From Odontesthes bonariensis (lineage: Eukaryota > Chordata > Actinopteri > Atheriniformes > Atherinopsidae), in NCBI RefSeq assembly GCF_027942865.1, contig NC_134521.1, forward strand, positions 19,966,449 to 20,030,448: a stretch of DNA of 64,000 bases, in the 5' to 3' direction. The notes beneath the pieces were generated by a model that saw only the letters and a list, made by a program, of their open reading frames with translations, was not told the DNA's origin and made no database searches. Position 1 is the first letter of the stretch. Each line of letters begins with the position of its first letter. Below, piece after piece: positions 53,401 to 60,430 of the stretch. The position numbers and the translations under genes are program-made.

Positions 53401-55081
53401 AAATATTAAGTGGCTATTTGACTGTGCAGTTATTTTATCCCCAACATAATGCTGTTTTCACACACATAAACTATGTCTCATGTATCATGTTCTGTTAAAT
53501 ACTTATGCCTATTTAAACTAACACAGACTTCTACTGAGCCAACAGAAAGAAGGCAGATGCCCGTAAAACGGGTGGTGCCCAGCACCGCCACCTCTAACGG
53601 GAGGCCAGTGGCTGAGGGAATCCTTGGAGGGAGTCCACCCCCAAGACACAAGTGCCTTTATAAAATATAATAGGCCTATATCTATATCTTCTTTAAGCCT
53701 ATTTATACAAATATGTATTTGTCTTTTTTTTCTTTTGTCCCAACAAAATTCTGATGGTGCCGCTCAAAAAGATAATTGTCTGGAAATGCTAAAACATCTA
53801 TGCGCGGTCTGATAACCATCTCCCGATGAATATTTAATTCTATGCGCAGTAATGCTGCACCTTCATCCACGGGATCGTTGTCAAAAGGACATGCCATGTT
53901 TGTGGAAAAAGTCGCTCCTCTTTCTCGGGGTTGAGTTACCTCCCTTTGTGAAACAGAAAACTCAGAGTTTCCCTCATTTCAGGGTTAATCAACTCAGAGT
54001 TTTCACTGAACCTGCTTTGTGAAACGGACCTCTAAAGACACTCAGCTGAACTCGAAGGTCCAAGTTCATCACCGTGTGAACGCTTCATCCACCGCCTTTA
54101 AACAACCACAGGTGCTGCAGAACAAGACCCAGGAGAACTCCACATAAAAAATGCTTAATGTCTTAAAGAAGTTTTCCTACAATCTCACCTTAAATCCTGA
54201 TGTTTTCAACACACACATCAGGGTACAAAAGAGCCTATCAGATGCAAGGTAATTTTTTTTTACTTTTCGACCAGACCCTACCTGTCAAATTGCAGTCACT
54301 GAGTATTTCCAGACTGTCGCTCTGCTCTGACAAAATCCTGATTTTATCATTTAAAAAAATTAAACTAGCTTCAGATTTGTCCCTAAACTGTCACTGAATC
54401 AGGGAAGATATACTTTTAAATATGATGCTCCATCTGCTTCGGAATCACGGGCAAAAATAAATAAATAAATAAATAAATCACACTTATCTTTCAAAGACAG
54501 CTTCCCGAAACAAATGAACTGACTCAGGGTTAATATGTCTCCCTTTTTACGCATGCATTGCTGGATGTGGCAGCACCCCATTAAAGTATACCACACCGCT
54601 TGGCTTCGCCTTGATGTAAGTTACAGTTTTTAGGAGGAAGTATGCAGTGCTGCCTTTAGTTGCAATTTAGCTTACTGCTGTGGTGTGAAAGTAGTCTGAG
54701 CTGCAATGTAGCTCTCAATCATTTCCCAAACACAAAGTCAATCGTTGATTCAAAGATTTTATAAAATGTCATCAGCTCACTGGCTAATAAAATAACTCTA
54801 AAATAGCACTATGACGGATGCTAAATTGGCTCAGTTTGAGGTTTTGTTGTCACGTTTGCTGAGTCTCGGTTAGCATCAGCTGTCAGCTAATTAGCATAAC
54901 ATTAGCCCTAAAATGCTAACTGTTGCAGGTAAAGGATATCTCCAAGAACGACGTGTCCCCGGCCGGAGTCACTTGTCGTTATTCCTTTGGGAAGGACAAA
55001 GTTTTTCCCACTATCCGCAGGATCCTTCACCGTATCTTTGTCGAAGAAGACAAATTTCCTCCACTGTAAGAACGCTGCCAT
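41475..55081 (-). CDS. vps11: VPS11, core subunit of HOPS and CORVET, 16 exons, 926 aa
   Basis: Reverse-strand exons: 54940-55081, 52169-52317, 50257-50392, 49995-50158, 49659-49906, 47556-47757, 47302-47453, 47027-47213, 46759-46902, 45738-45935, 45479-45640, 45212-45345, 43994-44196, 42107-42278, 41787-42009, 41475-41639. They total 927 codons with the stop; human VPS11 has 941 residues. VPS11 is a shared core subunit of the endosome/lysosome tethering complexes. The N-terminal beta-propeller begins MAAFLQWRKFVFFDK and contains FIVAGDECVYLYQPDERGPC. The alpha-solenoid/clathrin-repeat middle includes LFKKNLFVMAINLAKSQHLD and TIGKLEPSYVIRKFLDAQRI. A coiled-coil segment follows, then a RING-H2 finger at about 807-845 (C807, C810, C823, H825, H828, C831, C842, C845). 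Intron 1 has AT-AC ends; all the others are GT-AG. A CLEAR motif precedes the ATG. Several introns carry Tc1-derived insertions. Confidence 0.97.
42538..43345 (-). mobile_element. Tc1-derived non-autonomous element (shared-deletion subfamily)
   Basis: It is a reverse-oriented copy in the intron between vps11 exons at 43994 and 42278. The ends carry the family terminal repeat: left 'TCTGGAGCCACCCCTCATTT', and right, on the reverse strand, 'TCTTGAACCACCCC'. The internal junction at about 42735-42745 fuses the WRDES-equivalent DNA to PPQSPDLNITEAVW exactly as in the other copies. It also lacks part of the transposase middle. Confidence 0.9.
44725..44900 (-). mobile_element. tRNA-derived SINE-like repeat
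   Basis: Read on the reverse strand, GGTTTGAGTCC resembles a pol III B box (GGTTCGANTCC). The forward strand shows the common fish repeat text 'TTTATGCCTTTAATGGACAG' and 'AAAGACATGCAGCAAAGGG'. An A/T-rich tail follows on the T-run side at about 44728. It lies in the vps11 intron 44197-45211. Confidence 0.55.
48455..49500 (+). mobile_element. Tc1-derived non-autonomous element (shared-deletion subfamily), longest copy
   Basis: It runs from 'CCCTCATTTCTTTATATTTT' to 'GGTTCAGACTGTGTTGGAG' plus a short tail, in the vps11 intron 47758-49658. It encodes pieces of a Tc1 transposase: CVLNTFEETGQVEDKRRR, KLSTADEQYLKVTSLRKRKE and DLTQDLN. After the fusion junction at about 49265-49272 it reads PPQSPDLNITEAVWDH, DRERNKRQPTSKEELWDVLQ and EDYIKK. 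The DNA between the first and third catalytic motifs is absent. Confidence 0.92.
52590..54230 (+). mobile_element. Tc1-type relic split by a Harbinger insertion
   Basis: The left part (about 52590-52922) contains 'AAGGCTATAGGACCATCTCC' and 'CCAACCTCTCAGGACGTGGC'. The right part (about 54031-54230) continues with 'CTGAACTCGAAGGTCCAAG' and 'CAAGACCCAGGAGAACTCC'. Together they follow the order of a fish Tc1 transposase gene, with frameshifts throughout. Both parts lie inside the vps11 U12 intron. Confidence 0.6.
52923..54030. mobile_element. PIF/Harbinger element, internally deleted, two convergent ORF remnants
   Basis: The ends are inverted repeats: left 'TGTTTCACAAAGCAGGTTCA' and right, on the reverse strand, 'CGTTTCACAAAGCAGGTTCA'. 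The + strand carries a Myb/SANT-like remnant (ATFFTNLELEILMRSYGEF, then GEKRSWLQFKMKYKNIVQT, then RPVAEGI). The - strand at 53703-53897 reads the N-terminus of a HARBI1-like nuclease (MACPFDNDPVDEGAALLRIE, RPRIDVLAFPDNYLFER) and then stops, so the DDE domain is deleted. A Myb-like protein plus a nuclease in opposite orientation is the standard Harbinger layout. Confidence 0.85.
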
Positions 55082-55118
55082 CTTGTTAGCGTTAGCAGCC
55101 TAGCGTCAAAAGGGCGTT

Positions 55119-55143
55119 GTCATGTGATACATTGTCACGTGAC
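55119..55143 (-). promoter_or_regulatory. vps11: CLEAR (TFEB/MiT) motif in the vps11 promoter
   Basis: A perfect palindromic GTCACGTGAC lies at 55134-55143, 53 bp upstream of the vps11 ATG. A degenerate neighbour, GTCATGTGAT, lies at 55119-55128. The CLEAR consensus bound by TFEB/TFE3/MITF in lysosomal gene promoters is GTCACGTGAC. VPS11 acts at the lysosome, so functional use is plausible. Confidence 0.75.
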
Positions 55144-55350
55144 TCAAAAGAAGCTGCGTCTAATTTCTACGCAAGCGCACGAGGCGGCTGAAACGAGAGG
55201 TTTGAGTGCAGCTTCGGCTGAATTTCTGGACCACTGTGATTGAAAGTTAAGAAATAATCGATGTGTGTTTATTACAAACGCTCAATGTACCTGAAACATC
55301 CACAACAATATAAAGTATAAACTTTATATAAAGATTTTATAAATATCGTA

Positions 55351-55352
55351 TG

Positions 55353-55422
<70 letters not shown>

Positions 55423-55433
55423 TATATTTTATA
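55351..55433. repeat. (TA)n microsatellite
   Basis: About 80 bp of almost uninterrupted TA dinucleotides with two small interruptions. It lies upstream of vps11. Confidence 0.95.
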
Positions 55434-55475
55434 TATATAAAGATCTAACAGAGGAGAGAACTTTGCAAAAAAAAA

Positions 55476-55975
55476 ACCAAAATTTCTTGATATTTTCCTT
55501 CCAAACAGTCAGACTTTCTTGCAATCTTTGAATCTTTTTAAAGCGGTCTTCAGCAAAGTTTATTTCAAAGTTCTTCTTTGGACAATTGGCTGCTGTTACA
55601 TTCATTTTCAGTCCAGTTCTTGTACCTGAACCTTTTCATTGGAATGTGTTTTGTTTATGAGCCTGTTAACTCTGACCTTAAACCACTCAAGCGTTAAAAA
55701 GGCACCTAACTCAAGGGTTGAACCAGTGTTGTGTCTACACACAACAAGCAGCTTAGCAAAGGACTCATTTTATTTTAAATGCCATCTTTAAGCACTTTTT
55801 TACTAGCTGCCTGTCACGAAGACAAATCATTTAAATCACACATCTATAAAAAATGTCAAGGATATTGTAGCTGGATTGACATAAAATAATATTTTTCTAC
55901 CAACAAATGGTCCCCAAAAAGCCACTAACTGAAAACTTGGCATATCTCAACATGGTTGCAGTTGTTTCAAAAAGT
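55476..55975 (+). mobile_element. Tc1-derived element, diverged truncated copy
   Basis: It is recognisable by 'TTCCTTCCAAACAGTCAGAC', 'CTAACTCAAGGGTTGAACC', 'GTGTTGTGTCTACAC' and 'GAAAACTTGGCATATCTCAA'. It is more diverged than the other copies and ends in the first part of the transposase region. Confidence 0.8.
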
Positions 55976-56124
55976 CACTCGCAGAACCAGGTGATGAGTC
56001 AAACAGATATGTCCTGCTGTAATCTTCTTGCGATGATTCTTTTTGCTGCTCACTTTGATTTTCAGGATTCAGTTCTGGCTCGAACACGTATAGCTGGATC
56101 TCACGTGTGGGCATGCTTAAAAAC

Positions 56125-56723
56125 TAGGGCTGGGCAAGTTAACTCGTTATTTTCGCATTAACTCGTTAATTATTTAACGCCGATAAATATTTTATTGCGC
56201 ATTAACGCAGTTTTTTTTATTTATTATTATTTTTTTTAATTTATTTTATTATTGTAAAAGTCTGTTGCTCACAGGCTTTTATTTTGTAAAAGTCTGTTGC
56301 TGTCTGCTTCGGAACCGGAAAAGAAAGTAATCGGCGGATCCACCAAATATGGAGAAGGGTACGGAACTTTTACTCGGCCATTTTCACTTTAAAGTTCTTC
56401 CAGACGGCGGAGTCGACAGAACCAAAGTCATCTGTAAACACTGACAAGTTGAATTGTCTTCTCACCGTAGTAGTTCCAGTCTAAAATATCACTTAAAGGC
56501 AAAACACACAACTGATACCAGCAAGTCATTCAAAGAAACAGACAGTGGAGCGAGGCTTCCACATAAAAACTACATAAAGATGCTGATGTTAAAAGTGTGT
56601 TTGCACAACAAATGTTATGGCACTTTCATTTTTGGATTTTGCGTACAAATGCGATTAATCGTGATTAATCAGGGAAATCATGTGATTAATTAGATTAAAA
56701 ATATTAATGGTTCCCCAGCCCTA
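56125..56723 (+). mobile_element. hAT MITE with 8-bp target duplication
   Basis: A 599-bp element with ends TAGGGCTGGGC and, reversed, TAGGGCTGGGG, flanked by an exact 8-bp duplication TTAAAAAC (56117-56124 and 56724-56731). Subterminal 'GATTAATCGTGATTAATC' repeats are typical of a common fish family. Inside is a broken BED-finger-like fragment (FKVLPDGGVDRTKVICKH, SSSLKYHLKAKHTTDTSK) left from a hAT transposase, with a stop between the pieces. Confidence 0.92.
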
Positions 56724-56911
56724 TTAAAAACATAGCTTGTTTTTTTAAAAAAGTTTTTTTCTTGTAACTGAGCTATTAAGCGCTCACCAATCACCATCAT
56801 CACCCTTCCCTGCCCCCTCATGAACCTCCAGGAATTCATCAATCAGACACGAACAGCCAGATTCTCAGGAGGCTTCCACACTCCATATCCCAGCTACCGT
56901 TGGGTGAAAGG

Positions 56912-57857
56912 CAGTGTTGTGCCAGTTCACAGCTTTTCTGAACTAGTTCAAGTTCAGTTCATACATGCTCAAAGTGAACAGTTCACGTTCAAAGTTCACA
57001 ATTTTAATTCTGAACTAGTTCAAAGTTCAGTTCATTTTACTTTTTTCGTGAGATATTCAAATAAATACTTTTTTTCACACTACGAGCTAGAAATCACTAT
57101 ACGTTCTTTGAAACTGCTCATTGACATTTGCTCATGACACTGCAATTGTGGGTTTCTTACCAGGTGATGAAACTTGCAGCAGTACAGACAAGGTAGACCA
57201 GTTCTATACTTAGTGCAATGAAATCTACCAGCATTTAATTAAAAAAAGAATATATAATATGAAATGCTGTTGGGGTCTTGGTTTGCAAGAGTGTATAATT
57301 GTTTTAAATGTTCATAAGGAGAATCGGTGTCTGTGTCCGTGCCATCACTTCCACCTGCCTTTTTTTTTTTAATTGCAGCGCTTTCTCTCACTCTCTCTCT
57401 CTCGCTCACTCGGCCTCTTCCAGCCCTCCGCGCTCTCGTCGTTGCCTGCTACGCGCCGTTGTTATGCCTACCCCGCTCTGCTGCAATTCATCATTGGTAA
57501 CGTCGTGCGGAAGCCAGTATGTTATTCATCTATTCTCAGCCGGACACTACGTTGCCCGCAATGCATTGCGCACACAATGTCAAAACCATTTCTGTCTGGT
57601 GATACATGATTTAAGCGGCGGCACCAGCGAGAACACAGGAGGGAGGAACTTTCTCTCGTTGCGTTTCAAAAGAGAAAACAGATGGAAAACAAATTCCAAC
57701 ATTCATACAGTGATGTCTGCCGTTCATGACACATAATGTGAACAAATTCACGTTCAAGTTCTTTATTAAAAAATGTGTTGCGTTCAGTTCAACGTTCACT
57801 GAAAAATGAGCGTGTTCAATGAACGCGTTCTTTTGAACTCGTTCACGCACAACACTG
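56912..57857. mobile_element. hAT-type element with 11-bp perfect inverted ends and 8-bp target duplication
   Basis: A 946-bp element starting CAGTGTTGTGC and ending GCACAACACTG, flanked by an exact 8-bp duplication GTGAAAGG (56904-56911 and 57858-57865). Subterminal GAACTAGTTCAAGTTCAGTTC / GTTCACTGAA arrays are repeated at both ends. About 57570-57720 has a short broken coding stretch that may be the start of a transposase. It has no complete transposase. Removing it rejoins 'CCGTTGGGTGAAAGG' with 'TGGGGTCACC', which looks like the tail of an older repeat. Confidence 0.9.
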
Positions 57858-58138
57858 GTGAAAGGTGGGGTCACCTGTCCATTGCTTGTTCTGAATTGTA
57901 TTACAACCTATTTAGAGTTATGAAGTGTGCAAGGCTCAACTAAAGATATCAACGATTAAGAATGAAATAACTGGAAACTACACCATGGGGTGTTTTTGGA
58001 TAGCGAGTGGTGTAGTCAAATTCGGACCCCTTTGGCTTTCCATACCTACAGAATCTGCTGTCTGACCCAAACTGCCTTAACTTGGAAAGCAATCCAAGCA
58101 GAGCACCGGCCTCATTGATAATCATTTGAGCGGTTCTG

Positions 58139-58260
58139 ATTGGATCAGTCGGAGACACGATCCGCTGCGATTGGTGTTCAGGGTTCGAGAACGTTGGGAG
58201 GTGGGATCAGACAGCGTAACGTGCGCCATCTTTTGCCGTCCCGTTGTCCGGCAGACTGGG
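58139..58260 (+). promoter_or_regulatory. CpG-rich CCAAT-box promoter-like region upstream of the transposase-derived ORF
   Basis: Two inverted CCAAT boxes (ATTGG at 58139-58143 and 58170-58174) are followed by a YY1-like GCGCCATCTTTTG at about 58224 and several CpGs, then the ATG at 58293. There is no TATA box. This resembles a housekeeping-type promoter. No transcript evidence is available. Confidence 0.35.
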
Positions 58261-58292
58261 GGCGAACAAAAAAACCCAAAAAAAAACAAAAA

Positions 58293-59363
58293 ATGGGGAA
58301 AAACAAGGATTTAAGTGACTTTGAAAAGGGGCAAATAGTGATGGCCAGACGACTCGGTCACAGCATCTCCAGGACGGCAGGGCTCGTGGGATGCTCGCGG
58401 TTTGCGGTGGTGAGCACGTACCAAAAGTGGTCCAAGGAGGGACAGCCGGTGAACCGGCGGCAGGGTCACGGGCGGCCGCGGCTCATTGACACCCGAGGGG
58501 AGCGCAGGCTGGCCCGCGTGGTGCAGTCGCACAGGAAAGCAACCGTGGCTCAGATCGCTGAGAAGCTCAACGCCGGCTGTGACAGGAAGGTGTCGGAGCA
58601 CACGGTGCACCGCAGCCTGCTGAGAATGGGGCTGCGCAGTCACAGAGCCGCCACAGAGCCCCCGCTGACCCCCGTCCTCCGCCGGCAGCGCGTGCAGTGG
58701 GCGCGGGAGCGTCACAGCTGGACCGTGGAGCAGTGGAAGAAGGTGGCCTGGTCCGGTGAATCCCGCTTTTGTTTACTCAACGTGGACGGTCGGGCGTGCG
58801 TGCGTCGTTTGCCGGCGGAAGACGTGGCAGCAGGATGCGCTGCGGAAAGAAAGCAGGACGGCGGGGACAGTGTGACACTCTGCGCGATGTTCTGCTGGGA
58901 GACTTTGGGTCCTTGCGTCCATGTGGATGTGACCCCGGCACGTGCATCCTACCTAAACATTGTTGCAGACCACGTGCACCCCTTTATGGCAACTCTTTTC
59001 CCTGATTGTAGTGGCCTCTTTCAGCAGGACAATGTGCCCTGGCACACTTCAAAAGTACTCCAGGAATGGTTTGAGGAACATGATGATGAGCTCAAGGTCC
59101 TGCCTTGCCCTCCTAACTCTGCAGATCTCAACCCGGTTCATCATCTTTGGAGTGTTCTGGAGAAACAAGTGGGATCCGTAGAGACCCCACCTCGAAACTT
59201 AGAGGACTTGAAGGATTTGCTCTTAACATCTTGGTGCCTGATTCCCCAAGACACCTTCAGGGGTTTGGTGGAGTCCATGCCTTTAAGGGTCAAAGCTGTG
59301 TTGGCTGAACAGGAGGGGGTGGACACAGTGTTAGATAGGACAAGTGGACTTAATGTGGGCTAA
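58293..59363 (+). CDS. Tc1-type transposase-derived protein, intact ORF with degenerate catalytic triad, 356 aa
   Basis: This is an uninterrupted 356-codon frame, single exon, of normal length for a Tc1 transposase. The ATG at 58293 gives MGKNKDLSDFEKGQIVMARR; the frame is open for 51 more codons upstream, to 58140. Residues about 5-115 are paired helix-turn-helix DNA-binding domains with a GRPR linker (59-64). The catalytic domain keeps family motifs but not the chemistry. The WSDES motif is WSGES (Gly155 for Asp), QQDN keeps Asp246, and NPIEHLW is NPVHHLW (His283 for Glu). With two of three metal-binding residues gone, it should not cut DNA. Every other Tc1 copy here is full of stops, so the open frame is notable: either a domesticated DNA-binding protein or a recently inactivated element. 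The first 650 bp of the frame are strongly CpG-rich and the last 400 bp are not. No clear terminal inverted repeats were found. Confidence 0.8.
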   Translation: MGKNKDLSDFEKGQIVMARRLGHSISRTAGLVGCSRFAVVSTYQKWSKEGQPVNRRQGHGRPRLIDTRGERRLARVVQSHRKATVAQIAEKLNAGCDRKVSEHTVHRSLLRMGLRSHRAATEPPLTPVLRRQRVQWARERHSWTVEQWKKVAWSGESRFCLLNVDGRACVRRLPAEDVAAGCAAERKQDGGDSVTLCAMFCWETLGPCVHVDVTPARASYLNIVADHVHPFMATLFPDCSGLFQQDNVPWHTSKVLQEWFEEHDDELKVLPCPPNSADLNPVHHLWSVLEKQVGSVETPPRNLEDLKDLLLTSWCLIPQDTFRGLVESMPLRVKAVLAEQEGVDTVLDRTSGLNVG

Positions 59364-59394
59364 TTTTACATTTCTGTATGTGTGCAAAAGTCAT

Positions 59395-60425
59395 GAGCCA
59401 CCGCTCATTTCTTAATATGCTGCCAGTTAAATAAGGTGCAGCGATTTATTCAGCAATGTGCAAACACAATGCTTTCTGTCATTTCTTTAAGCAGTCTTCA
59501 GGAATAGTTCTCCAGGCTTCTTGAAGGACATCCCAAAGCTCTTCTTTGGATGTCGGCTGCCTTTTGTTCCGTTCTCTGCCAACATGATCCCACACTGCTT
59601 CAGTAATGTTGAGCTCCGGGCTCTGGGGAGGATTCATCCCTCCATCAGACCTGTTGCCACTGATTTTCAGCCCACTTCTTGTGTCCTTTGGCACAGCTCA
59701 GCCTTTTCTCCCTGTTTCCCTTCCTTAAGAATGGCTTCTTGACAGCCACCCTTCCATGGAGCCCATTTCTGATGAGGCTTGGGCCAACAGCAGATGGATC
59801 AGCTGAAGGTCCAGATGCATCTCTCAGGTCCTGTGTCAGGTCTTTGCTGGGTTTTTTCCTCTTTCTTAAGGACGTCACTTTCAGATACTGTTCATCTGCT
59901 GTAGATAGTTTTTTAGGCCTGACACTTCTTCTTTTGTCCTCCACTTGTCCAGTTTTAAGGACACACTGCACACCATGCTGAGATATGCCAAGTTTGGGGC
60001 AAAAATACTATTTTCTGTCTGTCAAACTGTGTTATCTTTAGTGTTTTTCATAGATGCAACTAAAGAAATGGGAACAAATGATGTGTCTTTGTGACAGGCT
60101 GCTGGTAACAAAGTGTCTAATGATACAATTTAAAACTGGTTCTTTGCTAAATTGTCTGTTATGTGAAGACACAACACTGGTTCATCCCTTGAGTTAGGAG
60201 CCTTTTTTCATGCTTGAATGATTCTTATGTCAGCATTTAGAGGCTTAACAAACAAAAAACCAAATTCCTCTGAAAAAGGTTCAGGTACAAGAACTGGCCT
60301 GAAATTAAGTGAAAAAGCAACCAATGTCCAGAGAAAGACTTTCAGAAAGCCTGGAGAACGATTGCTCAAGACCACTTTAAAAGATTAAAGTAAAGTCTGG
60401 CTGCTTGGAAGCAAAATATCAAGAG
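59395..60425 (-). mobile_element. Tc1-derived non-autonomous element (shared-deletion subfamily)
   Basis: A reverse-oriented near-full copy, starting at the terminal-repeat text 'AAAGTCATGAGCCACCGCTC' and ending near 'GGAAGCAAAATATCAAGAG'. The reverse strand has the longest surviving N-terminal half of the family transposase: CVLKTGQVEDKRRSVRPKKL, SKDLTQDLRDASGPSADPSA and RNGLHGRVAVKKPFLRKGNR. The same fusion to PPQSPELNITEAVW occurs at about 59633-59640. It follows directly after the intact transposase-derived ORF. Confidence 0.92.
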
Positions 60426-60430
60426 TATTG

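Larger units (their letters stand above)
52318..54939 (-). other. vps11: U12-type AT-AC intron (vps11 intron 1)
   Basis: On the reverse strand the exon ends CTTGGAG and the intron begins ATATCCTTT, the canonical U12 5' splice site. It ends GATCTTAAC-CTCTGTCATATTAC, giving a CTTAAC branch-point core 13-14 nt before a terminal AC. Joining G to AT restores GAT and the sequence VVLGDMDGKIW, matching human VPS11 (GDMEGQIW). No GT-AG pair restores this reading. The intron is 2.6 kb and holds a Tc1 relic split by a Harbinger element. Confidence 0.92.

Noticed and set aside
58311-58715. 134-codon open frame on the reverse strand
   Set aside because: It is the antisense shadow of the GC-rich transposase ORF. 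The composition explains the absence of stops.
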